Assembly (NCBI GenBank): GCA_005884685.1
Contig: VBAH01000023.1
Coordinates: forward strand, 1 to 47,856
Direction: 5' to 3'
Source of the DNA: Alphaproteobacteria bacterium
GTDB taxonomy: Bacteria > Pseudomonadota > Alphaproteobacteria > Rhizobiales > Xanthobacteraceae
Length of the DNA stretch: 47,856 nucleotides
A program made the translations under genes and the position numbers. A model generated the notes under the pieces. That model was given only the letters and a program-made list of their open reading frames with translations. It made no database searches and had not been told where the DNA came from. How positions within the stretch are numbered: the first letter of the stretch is position 1; each line of letters starts with the position of its first letter. Of this stretch, positions 7,648-17,600 are shown piece after piece.

Positions 7648-10600
7648 ATGCAATCGAACCGCAAGCTCACCGCCGCTCGTCCCCGCGAAAGCGGGGACCC
7701 AGTCCTTTGCAAAGAACCGGCTTCCCGCTTCCGCGGGAATGAGCGGAGGTTGCTGCGCTATCTGCTGCTCACCGCCAGCGCGCTGATGCCGATCACGCCC
7801 GCCCTCGCCGGGCCGAACGGCGGCACCGTGGTCGGCGGCTCGGCCACGATCAACAACCAGGGCTCGGCGAACGTCACGGTCAATCAGCAATCCGACAAGG
7901 CGATCATCAACTGGAATCTGTTAAATATCGGCGTCGGCGAGAAGACGACGTTCGTCCAGCCGAACGCGAATTCGATCGTGCTCAACAAGGTCACCGGCGG
8001 GCTCGGGCCGAGCCAGATCCTCGGCACGCTTACGGCGAACGGCAAGGTGTTCCTGGTCAACCGCGACGGCATCATCTTCGGCCCCGGCGCGGTGATCACC
8101 ACCGCGGGCTTCCTCGCGACGACGAGCGACATCCGCAACGAAGATTTCATGGCCGGCCGCTTCAACTTCAATATTCCGGGCCGGCCGGACGCCTCGATCG
8201 TCAACCAGGGCACGATCACGGCGACCAACGGCGGCTTCGCCGCGCTGGTCGCGCCCGGCGTGCGCAACACCGGCACCATCACGGCGGCGCTCGGCACCAT
8301 CGGGCTCGCGGCCGGCAACACGTTCAGCCTCGATTTCTACGGCGACAGGCTGATCACGCTCGGCGTCGGCGACCAGATCGCCGGCCAGGTGAAGGACGTC
8401 GCGACCGGGCAGACGCTCAAGGCCCTCGTCTCCAACGAAGGCAAGCTGAAGGCGAACGGCGGGCGCGTCGAGCTGACCGCCGCGGCGGCGCGCGTCGTGG
8501 TCGATTCGGTGATCAACACCTCGGGCGTGATCGAGGCGAATTCGGTCGGCACCAAGAACGGCATGATCGTGCTGAGCGCGGCGACCGCCACACACAGCGG
8601 CGGAAGCCGCGGCCAGGTGAGCACCGCAAGCGCGCTGCCGCCGCAGAAGGTGAAGGTCTCCGGCAAACTCTCGGCTGCGGGCAAGAAGGACGGCACCAAG
8701 GGCGGCACGATCGTCGTCAGCGGCGAGCACATCGAGGTGAGCGGCGCCACCATCGACGCCTCCGGCCAAGCCGGCGGCGGCAAGGTGATGATCGGCGGCG
8801 ACTGGGGCGGCGGCAAGCCGGATACCTCGGCGGTGTCGCACCCGAGCGCGGTGCTGGAAGCGTTCGCGATTGCGAACGCCTCCACGGTCAGCGTCGATGC
8901 CGCAACCACCATCAACGCCTCGGCGACGCAGAGCGGCAACGGCGGCAAGGTGATCCTGTGGGCCAACGATCAGTTGACCTTCGCGGGCACGATCCTCGCG
9001 CTCGGCGGCAAGGAATTCGGCAACGGCGGGTTTGTCGAGACGTCGAGCAAGGGGCTGTTCAATGTTTCGGGCACGGTAAACGCCGGGAACGGCGGCACGT
9101 GGCTGCTCGATCCGCCGGACCTCATTGTCGACACCACGCTCGCAAGCTCGATCCAATCGAGTCTCAACGCTGGAACGAACGTCACTGAGCAAACCACTAC
9201 CTCCGGCGGAGGCAACGGCGACATCATTTTCAATTCCGGCGTACGTATTCAATGGAATACCTCCGCCACGCTGACGTTGATCGCGTTTCATGACATCAAG
9301 TTCAACGACGGCGCCTTCGGCTCACCGCCCGGGAACATCGTCAACACGGGCGCGGGCAATCTGGTGATGCACGCCGACAGCACCGGCACGGGCTCCGGTA
9401 CGTTGGTCCTCACCCCCTTCACGAACCCGGTGCGCATCAATTGGACGGCCAGCACCGGAACGATCTCTCTCTATTACAATCCAACCGTATTTGGCACGCA
9501 GGACACCTTCACAACCGGCAACGGAAACATCCAGGTCGCCAACGCGAGCCAGCTCACCCAGTACATGCTGGTGAACACCGAAGTTAAACTGCAGGCAATC
9601 GGGACGAACGGGACGACGCTTGCTCAGAACTACGCGCTCGGCAAGGACATCAACGCAGGCTCGATCCCGAACTTCACGCCGATGCAGACCTACAGCGGCA
9701 AGTTCGACGGGCTCGGCCACACCATCTCCAACCTGACCATCGCGCCCGTCGCGCCGAGCTCCGTCGGCATCGGCGTTGGGCTGTTCGCCGCAATCGGCGC
9801 GACCGGCGTGGTGCAAAATGTCAATTTCGACAAGGCGAACGTCACCGCCAACCCCAACGTCACGGGCCCCGGCCAGTTCGTCGGCGTGCTGGCCGGAACC
9901 AACGCCGGGATCGTCAGCGGTGTGAACGTCACCAACAGCACGGTGTCGCACGGCACCGCGCAAAACGGCGTGATCGCGGGCGGGCTCGTTGGCCAGAACG
10001 GCCTGTTCGGCCCGGGCGCGCACATGGGCACGATCACGCTGTCGAGCGCGCAGGCGAATGTCAGCGTCGGCAGTTCGACGAGCGGATCGAGCGGCAACAG
10101 CGCGGGTGGCCTTGTCGGCGACAACCCCGGCACGATCACGTTCTCGAGCGCGAGCGGCAACGTCTCGGGCGGGACCAACAGCTTCATCGGCGGCCTCGCT
10201 GGCCGCAACGAAAACACCGCGTCGATCACCTCGTCGACCGCGAGCGGCAACGTGAGCCTGTCGGATGCGACAGGTGCCGGTGCCGGCGGGCTCGTCGGCT
10301 TCAATTTCGGCGCCCTCAACACGGTCGTGGCGAGCGGCAATGTGACCGGCGGCAACAGCAGCGACATCTTCCACGCCGGTTCGATCGGCGGGCTGGTCGG
10401 ATTTAACCAGGGCGGATCGATCACCGGCGGATTCGCCACCGGTGACGTCAGCGCCGGCGCCAAAAGCTCCGCCGGCGGCCTGGCCGGCTCCAATAATCTC
10501 AACGGCACGATCACCGGATCGGCCGCGTCGGGTGCGGTCTCTTCGCTGGACAATTTCGCCGGCGGCCTGGTCGGATTCAACGGTACCGGAGCGGTGATCA

Positions 10601-12996
10601 CCTCTTCGGTGGCGACCGGCGCCGTCAGCGGCGGCGGGTTCGGTGTCGGCGGCCTCGTCGGCGACAACAGCGGCACCATCGTCGGGTCGCTCGCCGCGGG
10701 CAACGTAACATCAACCGCGCCCAACAATCAGGCACAGGACGGCGCTGCCGGCGGGTTCGCCGGAAACAATACCGGCTCGATTTCGGGCAGCTTCGCGTTC
10801 GGCAATGTCACGGGTCACAACAACGTGGGCGGATTCGCCGGCAGCAACGGCAGCAACGGCGGGTCGATTACGGGAAGTTTCGCGAGCGGCAACGTCACGG
10901 TCACCGATGGCGGCACCGCGGGCGGATTCGTCAGCGGCAACCATGGGCAGATCACCTTCTCCAGCGCGTTCGGCAACGTGACCGGCGGCGCCAATACGGT
11001 GCTCGGCGGCTTCGCGGCGGGAAATCTCGACGGCAAGATCAGCGATTCCAGCGCGTCCGGCTCCGTCACCAGCAACGGCCCGAACAGCGTCGTCGGCGGA
11101 TTCGCCGGCGTGAACACATCGGACCTGGTGCGCGTGAGTTCGTCGGGACCGGTGAGCGGAACATCCGAGAGCTTCCTCGGGGGGCTCGTCGGCATCAACA
11201 TCGGCCTCATTCAGGACTCGACCTCATCGTCGACCGTCACCGGCAGCGGATCGCACAACATCGCGGGCGGTCTCGCCGGCGTGAACTTCGGCTTCATCGA
11301 TCCCTCACGGTCGAGCGGCGATGTTTCCTCCGGTGCGAACAGCATCGTCGGCGGCTTCGTCGGCGCCAACGCGGCGATCCAGTTCCCGGACGGCACAAAA
11401 ATCGTCGGAACGATTTCGCCCGACTCGGGGGGCACCGGCAAAGCCAGCGGCGGCGCGGGCAGCACGACAGGCGATCAGGTCGGGCAAACTTATCCGACGG
11501 CCGGATTCCCCGACCTTCCACGCCCGATCTGCGACAACGGCGGCGGCGGCGAGTTCTGCGGCGGCAGGCTGTTCAATCCGGGGGGCACGCAGGACCAGCC
11601 GCAGCCGGAGAAAAACGTCGCGCAGATCGCGCCGCTGATCAACATCACCGAAACGCTGACGAACGACACCTTCACCGAGAAGAAACAGGACGAAGTGGTC
11701 ACCACCACCGGCGGCGGCTCGGGCGGCGGTTCGGGCGGCGCTCCCGGCGGGCAGAAGGGCAACCAGAAGGGCGGCGGACAGGACGGTGGCGCGCGTCCGG
11801 CGCTCGGCTTTGCCGCCTACGGGCTCGGCCCGCTGCCGAGCGGCATGCCGCCGCTCACCGAGACGCGCTTCCTCAACGACGAGGTGGCGTTCCAGATCGG
11901 CGGCAAGCTCACGGATGACGAGCTGCGCGTCCTGCTCGCCGAGCTTCGCCTCGAAGTGCTGTTCCAGGAGCAGGTCGGCCTGCTCGGCCGCAAGGTGCTG
12001 CGGCTGAAGCTGCCCGCGGGCGCGACGGTGCGCGGCATCATCGCGATCCTGGAGAAGAAATTGGGCGCCCACTTCTCGGCGCAGCCGATCTATCAATTCC
12101 AGATGGTGCAGGACGTCGCCCAGGCGCCCTCGCCCGCCGACACGCGGCGCAAGGGCGATGCCGCGCAATACATCGTCGAGAAGCTCGCCCTGAGCGAAGC
12201 GCACCTGATCGCGACCGGCAAGGACGTGAAGGTTGCGGTGATCGACAGCGAAATCGATGCGAAGCACCCGGATCTGGAAGGCGCGGTCACCGCCAGCTAC
12301 GACGCGCTCCCGTCCGACGACCAGACCGCGCATCCGCACGGCACCGGCATGGCGGGCGCGATCGCCTCGCACCAGCGCCTGCTCGGCGTTGCGCCCGGCG
12401 CCAAGCTGCTCGCGGTGCGCGCCTTCGGCGTCAACACCGGCGGCGCGCAGGGCACCAGCATGAACATCGTGAAGGGCCTGCAGTGGGCGGTGGACCAGGG
12501 CGCCAGGGTCATCAACATGAGCTTCGCCGGTCCGCGCGACCCGATCCTGCAGCAGGCGATGCAGCGGCTGACGCAGCAGGGCATCATCCTGATCGCGGCG
12601 GCCGGCAATGCCGGGCCGAAGTCCGCGCCGCTGTTCCCCGGCGCCGATCCGAACGTCATCGCGGTGTCGGCGACCGACGTCGACGACAAGACCTACAAGA
12701 ACGCGAACCGCGGCAAGTATGTCGCGATCGCGGCGCCCGGCGTCGACATCCTGGTGCCGGCGCCGGAGGGCGGCTATCAGCTCACCACCGGCACGTCGGT
12801 TGCGGCCGCGCATATCTCGGGCGTGGTCGCGCTGATGCTCGAGCGCAACAAGGAGCTCAAGCCGGCCGAGGTGCGCAGCGCCCTCACGGCGACGGCAAAG
12901 AAGATCGGCGGCGCCCCGACCGACGTCGGCGCGGGCCTGGTCGATCCGGTGGCGGCGCTCGCCAAGGCCGGGCCGAAGCAGGCACGGTTGCGGTGA
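7648..12996 (+). CDS. TpsA-type exoprotein with GLUG repeats and a C-terminal subtilisin (S8) protease
   Basis: A 1782-residue secreted protein. In order: a signal peptide with a charged N-extension (cleavage near residue 54, PALAG); a TPS/haemagglutination-activity domain (about 55-230: [27 protein letters not shown]); a beta-helix (230-490); a spacer with [14 protein letters not shown]; about 16 GLUG motifs (about 770-1245); a Gly/Gln/Lys linker (about 1358-1385); an S8 propeptide-like segment (about 1400-1490); and an S8 peptidase. The triad is D1533 (VAVIDSEID), H1564 (HPHGTGMAG) and S1717 (GTSVAAAH), with oxyanion N1654 (AAGNAGP). The start follows GGAGAG with 4-nt spacing. Residues about 9-33 are encoded by a palindromic repeat. 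All catalytic residues are present, so I infer an active protease; self-cleavage or processing of a neighbour is a guess. Confidence 0.9.
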   Translation: MQSNRKLTAARPRESGDPVLCKEPASRFRGNERRLLRYLLLTASALMPITPALAGPNGGTVVGGSATINNQGSANVTVNQQSDKAIINWNLLNIGVGEKTTFVQPNANSIVLNKVTGGLGPSQILGTLTANGKVFLVNRDGIIFGPGAVITTAGFLATTSDIRNEDFMAGRFNFNIPGRPDASIVNQGTITATNGGFAALVAPGVRNTGTITAALGTIGLAAGNTFSLDFYGDRLITLGVGDQIAGQVKDVATGQTLKALVSNEGKLKANGGRVELTAAAARVVVDSVINTSGVIEANSVGTKNGMIVLSAATATHSGGSRGQVSTASALPPQKVKVSGKLSAAGKKDGTKGGTIVVSGEHIEVSGATIDASGQAGGGKVMIGGDWGGGKPDTSAVSHPSAVLEAFAIANASTVSVDAATTINASATQSGNGGKVILWANDQLTFAGTILALGGKEFGNGGFVETSSKGLFNVSGTVNAGNGGTWLLDPPDLIVDTTLASSIQSSLNAGTNVTEQTTTSGGGNGDIIFNSGVRIQWNTSATLTLIAFHDIKFNDGAFGSPPGNIVNTGAGNLVMHADSTGTGSGTLVLTPFTNPVRINWTASTGTISLYYNPTVFGTQDTFTTGNGNIQVANASQLTQYMLVNTEVKLQAIGTNGTTLAQNYALGKDINAGSIPNFTPMQTYSGKFDGLGHTISNLTIAPVAPSSVGIGVGLFAAIGATGVVQNVNFDKANVTANPNVTGPGQFVGVLAGTNAGIVSGVNVTNSTVSHGTAQNGVIAGGLVGQNGLFGPGAHMGTITLSSAQANVSVGSSTSGSSGNSAGGLVGDNPGTITFSSASGNVSGGTNSFIGGLAGRNENTASITSSTASGNVSLSDATGAGAGGLVGFNFGALNTVVASGNVTGGNSSDIFHAGSIGGLVGFNQGGSITGGFATGDVSAGAKSSAGGLAGSNNLNGTITGSAASGAVSSLDNFAGGLVGFNGTGAVITSSVATGAVSGGGFGVGGLVGDNSGTIVGSLAAGNVTSTAPNNQAQDGAAGGFAGNNTGSISGSFAFGNVTGHNNVGGFAGSNGSNGGSITGSFASGNVTVTDGGTAGGFVSGNHGQITFSSAFGNVTGGANTVLGGFAAGNLDGKISDSSASGSVTSNGPNSVVGGFAGVNTSDLVRVSSSGPVSGTSESFLGGLVGINIGLIQDSTSSSTVTGSGSHNIAGGLAGVNFGFIDPSRSSGDVSSGANSIVGGFVGANAAIQFPDGTKIVGTISPDSGGTGKASGGAGSTTGDQVGQTYPTAGFPDLPRPICDNGGGGEFCGGRLFNPGGTQDQPQPEKNVAQIAPLINITETLTNDTFTEKKQDEVVTTTGGGSGGGSGGAPGGQKGNQKGGGQDGGARPALGFAAYGLGPLPSGMPPLTETRFLNDEVAFQIGGKLTDDELRVLLAELRLEVLFQEQVGLLGRKVLRLKLPAGATVRGIIAILEKKLGAHFSAQPIYQFQMVQDVAQAPSPADTRRKGDAAQYIVEKLALSEAHLIATGKDVKVAVIDSEIDAKHPDLEGAVTASYDALPSDDQTAHPHGTGMAGAIASHQRLLGVAPGAKLLAVRAFGVNTGGAQGTSMNIVKGLQWAVDQGARVINMSFAGPRDPILQQAMQRLTQQGIILIAAAGNAGPKSAPLFPGADPNVIAVSATDVDDKTYKNANRGKYVAIAAPGVDILVPAPEGGYQLTTGTSVAAAHISGVVALMLERNKELKPAEVRSALTATAKKIGGAPTDVGAGLVDPVAALAKAGPKQARLR
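7673..7746. repeat. Family A palindromic repeat, copy 2, inside the TPS exoprotein gene
   Basis: A 36-bp stretch (7673-7708) is the exact reverse complement of 3658-3693. The right arm (7717-7746) is a diverged third version of the same hairpin, with loop TTCC (GGAA on the other strand). At one stem position the three arms carry G-C, C-G and T-A pairs. The element is read through in frame and encodes about 25 residues ([20 protein letters not shown]) just before the hydrophobic core of the signal peptide. This is reminiscent of palindromic elements that insert in frame into genes in Rickettsia. Confidence 0.88.
9961..11370 (+). repeat. GLUG repeat array within the TPS exoprotein
   Basis: About 16 imperfect repeats of 25-35 residues. 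Each contains a GG[LF][AV]G-x-N core followed by a beta-strand pair of the form G-x-I-x-x-S-x-A-x-G-x-V. Repeats are diverged at DNA level, so this is an old array, not a recent expansion. GLUG repeats occur in large adhesins and probably continue the beta-helical rod that presents the C-terminal protease away from the cell surface. Confidence 0.85.
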
Positions 12997-13035
12997 TCCG
13001 CGGCTGCGCCACGCGCGGCGATCAAAGGGCGCCCG

Positions 13036-14664
13036 CTAGCGCGTGAAGACGATGTAGTCCGCATCTTCGTAAAGCTTGCGAAGAATGATGGCATCGGCGT
13101 TCACGCGTGCAATCTCCGGCGAATTGCGGTCGATGATCAGGTACTGCATGTGCACCATAGCGAGCCACTCGACGGCTTCGTCGCTCGGAAACTTGGCGAG
13201 CGCCTTCATCGCGGCGTAATAGCTCGCAGGAAAATAGCCGCTGATGCCGTTCGCGAGCCACAGCCTGTGCAGGTGCGCATAGCGCATGTACTCGAACTGT
13301 TTCTTCCAAGGCTCGCCGGCACCGAGCTCGCGAGGGAACGGAAGAAACACCGCGCTGCCCCGCGGCAACGTGGCAAGGAAATCATACACGGCTGGCCGCG
13401 GCCGTTCGGCCGCCCCCGCAAGCCGGGCCGGCAGCAACGGAGTGAAGCTCTCGACGGCGATCGCGATAACGACCAAGGCAATTGCAAGCACGCGGTAGCG
13501 AGCCAGGTGCCACGCGACGACGATCCCCATGATCGCGAAAGACACGAAAGCGAGGTGTCCGATGTTGCGAGTCGCGGCCAATAGCGGCGTCTTGGTCGCG
13601 AGGATGAAGGCCGGATTGGGCGCGAGATAAAGTCCGTTCCAGGAAAGACGGCTGCCGAATGAGAGCAGCAGCAGCAGCACAGCAGCAAGGGTAAGGGCGC
13701 GCACCACCGGGGTGCCGTGCCGAAACCACACAACGGACAGGCCGAACACGGTCAACGCTGCCAGCCCGGGAGATGCGAGATAAGCCGCAATCGGTACATG
13801 GGAGCGGTCATAGATGCCGAATTGGCCGGGATAGAGTGCAGACAGGCTCGACGGCACAAACAGCCAGGCAAGATCGATACGGTACAAGTCGTTATGTGCA
13901 GCGTCCCGCGCTGCATCGCTGCCCAAAAACTGAATGTAGCGAAACCATATCAGCGACCACGGGAGAATGGCCAAGACAGCACACAGGGCCAGCCAGGCCA
14001 TCCTTCTGCGCACGACAGGATCGTGCCGCATCGCAGGAAACTTGAATGCCGCCAAAGAGAGCGCCGTCAACACGAAAATTGTCAGATTATACGATGGACC
14101 GCACATGAGTTGCACGGCGCACACCGCGAAGATCATCAACGTCACGCGTCTGCCGTCTTCGAGATAGCGGAGTGCGAAGTAGACGGGCGCCAGCACCCAG
14201 TAGAGGCTGACGAGCTGGACGTGCTCCAGCTGTCCGGTCCAGACCGGCGCAAAGCCCGCCAACAGCGCCGACGCGGTGCCGGCAAGGGGAGGCGCGCCGC
14301 AGAGACGTGCGATCCGGTAGGCAAAGAAGCCGTTCAGCACGAAGGCCAGAAGATAGAGAAGGGCGTAGCCCTGCGAATCGGATGCGCCGAGCAGCCGGGT
14401 CAAGCCGTAGATTGCCGTATTGCCGGGCTGGAACTCCCCATACAGCGACGAAAATTCATCCGGGAGCATGATGGAGGGTGCGGCGGGCGCCCAACGCGCA
14501 AGGTTCGCGATGTTCCGTTCGTAGGTCCAGATGTTGTGGAAGATATCTCCGCCGACGAGGGCGAGAAAGTGGGCAAGCTGCGCCGGGGGCCACAGCACAG
14601 CGATGGCCGCCGCAACCAATGCGACCGCGACGATCAGGCTTTCGGGATAATCCGTCCTCGCCAC
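13036..14664 (-). CDS. Polytopic membrane protein resembling a GT-C glycosyltransferase
   Basis: The 542-residue inner-membrane protein has roughly ten hydrophobic segments spread along the first 410 residues. A larger C-terminal soluble part (about 415-542, SFTPLLPARLAGAAERPRPAVYDFLATLPRG onward) is presumably periplasmic. After the first helix comes GGDIFHNIWTYERNIANLA, an acidic loop placed like the catalytic Asp loop of GT-C enzymes that use lipid-linked sugars. I do not recognise a specific family. The gene starts at GTG 14664 with no clear ribosome site, 15 nt after the giant adhesin's TGA and in the same frame, so translation probably depends on termination of the upstream gene. It converges with the TPS exoprotein gene (39-nt gap). 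A role in glycosylating the adhesin or a surface polymer is inference. Confidence 0.7.
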   Translation of the reverse strand: MARTDYPESLIVAVALVAAAIAVLWPPAQLAHFLALVGGDIFHNIWTYERNIANLARWAPAAPSIMLPDEFSSLYGEFQPGNTAIYGLTRLLGASDSQGYALLYLLAFVLNGFFAYRIARLCGAPPLAGTASALLAGFAPVWTGQLEHVQLVSLYWVLAPVYFALRYLEDGRRVTLMIFAVCAVQLMCGPSYNLTIFVLTALSLAAFKFPAMRHDPVVRRRMAWLALCAVLAILPWSLIWFRYIQFLGSDAARDAAHNDLYRIDLAWLFVPSSLSALYPGQFGIYDRSHVPIAAYLASPGLAALTVFGLSVVWFRHGTPVVRALTLAAVLLLLLSFGSRLSWNGLYLAPNPAFILATKTPLLAATRNIGHLAFVSFAIMGIVVAWHLARYRVLAIALVVIAIAVESFTPLLPARLAGAAERPRPAVYDFLATLPRGSAVFLPFPRELGAGEPWKKQFEYMRYAHLHRLWLANGISGYFPASYYAAMKALAKFPSDEAVEWLAMVHMQYLIIDRNSPEIARVNADAIILRKLYEDADYIVFTR

Positions 14665-14679
14665 GAGTTGCCGTGCCGC

Positions 14680-17600
14680 TCAGTGGATGATCAGATCGCT
14701 CCGCGAGATCAGCTGCTGCATCAGCGCCGAGGTCGCGCCCGCGACGAACACGCTCGAAGCAACCGACCCGTCGTCGATCGAGATCAGGACGCCGCCGGTC
14801 ACGTCCGCGATGATCGGCGTCTGGCTCGCGTAGCCGACGAACACCATGTCCTCGCCGTCGCTCCAGTCGGCGTGCCCGACGGTACCGATCGAGTCGTCGC
14901 CGAAGCGGCCCTCGAAGCGGAACGTGTCGGTATCCGCCCCGCCCCACAGCACGTCGTTGGCCGCGGCCGGCGTGAGCGCGAAGTCGTTGACGCCGCCGTT
15001 GAGCGTGTCGCTGCCGGCGTCGCCGAACAGCTGGTCGGCCCCGCCGCTGCCGACGATGTTGTCGGTCCCGCCGCCGCCGTGGATCACGTTGTTGGCGTTC
15101 GAGCCGAACAGCGAGTCGTTGCCGGCGCCGCCGTTGGCGTTCTCGAAGCCCGACAGCGTGTCGGTGCCGATCGCGCTGCCTGACGCGAGGCCGGTGCCGA
15201 GGTTGAGCGAGATCGCCTGCGACGCGGTGAGCGCCGCGTAGTCGATCGTGTCGGTGCCGCTGCCGCCGCTGTAGCTGTCGGCGACCCCGTCGGCCGTGCC
15301 GATGACGGTGTCGTTGCCGCTGCCGGCGGTCACCGTGTCGGAGCCGGCGCCCGCATCGATCGTGTCGGCGCCGCCGCCGGTCGTGATCGTGTCGGCGCCG
15401 GTGCCGCCGTTCACCACCATGGTTCCCGTGGTGGTCGGCGAGGCGATCAGGCTGTCGCCGCCGTCGAGCATGGTCACCGTCAGCGTCGACTGCGTGACGT
15501 TGGCAACGTCGCCGTGGCCGTTCGGCAATGCCGTCTGCTGCTCGCCGGTGATCGAGACGGCGGTCACGGTCACGTCCGGGTCGGCATTGTTCTGGTTCGG
15601 CTCGCCCACCTGGATGCCGGTCGACGTGTGGCCGCTGATCGTGCCGTCGTGCACGCTGATCGCGCCGGTGAACGTCGCCGGCACCGACAGATAGGAGCCC
15701 TGGTCGCGCGCCTCGAGCACGATCGCGCCGCCGTTCTGGTGGCCGGCCGCGTCCGCGCCGTCGCGATCCGAGGCGCCGACATTGTTCAGCGTGAAGTGGT
15801 CGATCTCGACATTGCCGTAGTCGCCGTTCTTCAGGTTGAGATCGATGCCGTTGCCGCCGCTGCCCGCCGTGCCCGACGTCGCGGGCGCGCCGTACTGGGC
15901 GACATTGTCCATGGTGATGTTGGTGAGGTGCGCGTTCGACAGCGCTTCGAAGTAGGCGCCCTTGTAGACGAGGTCGGTGAAGCTCACGCCGTCGATGGTG
16001 ACGCCGTCGGCAAGCCCGTTGTTCTTGTGCGCCGGCGTCGCGTCGGTCACGTCCTTGTCGAAGTCGATGCCGATCAGGCCGTCGGTGATCGAGCTACTCG
16101 TCAGGCTGAAGCCGGTGATGTCGGCGGTGGTGCCCTTCTTGATGCCGACGAGGTTGTCGGTGAAGGCCACATTGCTGACGCTCGTGCCGCTGGTGTTGTC
16201 GCCGAGATTGAGGCCGTAGGTGAAGGCATCGACCGTCAGGTTGTCGATGTGCAGATTGTTGGCGCCGACGGTGATGCCGGAACCCGCCGCCTGGCTGTAC
16301 GGCGCGCCGCTCTTGAGGAACGCCGCAACCCCGCCGTCGGCAATGTTGCCGTTGTCGCTCTGGAAGGTGCCGTGAACGACGACGCCCGGCTGCACGCCCT
16401 TGATCGTGATGTTGTCCCTGTTGACGGTGAACGGGTTGTAGCTGCCGGCCGCGACCAGGATGGTGTCGCCCGCCGCGGCCTCGCCGTTCGCCAGGTTGCC
16501 GTCGAACAGCTGCGCGATCTGCGCGAACCCGCCGTTGCCGACCAGCAGGAAGTTTCCGGCAGCTGCGCCGTGGACGACCTCGACGCCGACCAGGCTGTCG
16601 GTGCCCTCGCCCGCGCCGGCCGCGACTTGCCAGCCGGCGACCGAAGACGCAACGCCGCTGCCGTCGAGGATATAGGCGGGAACGTTCACCGACGCCGTGC
16701 TGATGCTCGCCGCGGTGATCGTTGCGGCGTACTGCGCGGTGTCGACGCCGCCGCCGCCGTAGATCAGGTCGGCGCCGGCGCCGCCCTGGAACGTCTGGTC
16801 GAGGTTCGCGGTGCCCGGATTCCAGTAGATCGTCCCGAGCATCTGGTCGGCGTTCACCGTTCCGCTGTCGGATTGGCCGTTGGCCCCGACGTAGTAGTCG
16901 ATCTCGACGCCGGGCGCCGTGTCGAACGAATTCAACCCGATGACCGCGCCGACGTTTTCGCTTTCCGCCGAGCCGTAGCCGATGCCGGCGCCGCCGGTGA
17001 AGGTGTTGCCGGACACGGTGCTGGCCGGATCGAGATCGGCATCCGAGATCAGCGAATTTCCGCTGAACGTGTTGCCCGTCACCGTGGCATCGCTCAGCGT
17101 CGCGCCGCCCTGCAGATACGCGCCGGCATCCCAGCCCGAGAACGAATTGCTGGTAAGCGTGAGGCCATCGTTCTGCTGGCCGTAGATCGTCGTAAACCCG
17201 AGCGAGAAATCGCTCGGCAGGCTTGGGTTCCTGTCTACGACCGAGTTCGTAAGGGTGAAGCCGTCCGCGGCCTCGCCGATCATCACGCCGGCCTGCTCGC
17301 CATTGTTGTTGGCAACGCCGTTGACCTTGACGCCGTCGATCGTGACGCCGGCAGCCGACACGAAGAAGGCGTCGATGCTCGACTCCGTCCCGCGCGGCCC
17401 GGCGCCGTCCATGCCGAAGTTGGCGCCCTCGATGCTCAGGCCGTCCTTGCCGGCGCCGATCGTGACCGTCTCGTGATAGCTGCCGCTGCGCACCTTGATG
17501 GTCTCGCCCGAATTGTCCGCGGCATTCACCGCGTCCTGGACGTGATCGAACGTGCCGACCAGATGATCGGCGGAGTCGAACAGCAGCACACCCTTGGTGA

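Noticed and set aside
11305-12813. A 502-codon minus-strand frame opposite the S8 protease part of the TPS exoprotein
   Set aside because: Arg-rich shadow. The plus-strand frame has an intact catalytic triad and conserved motifs.
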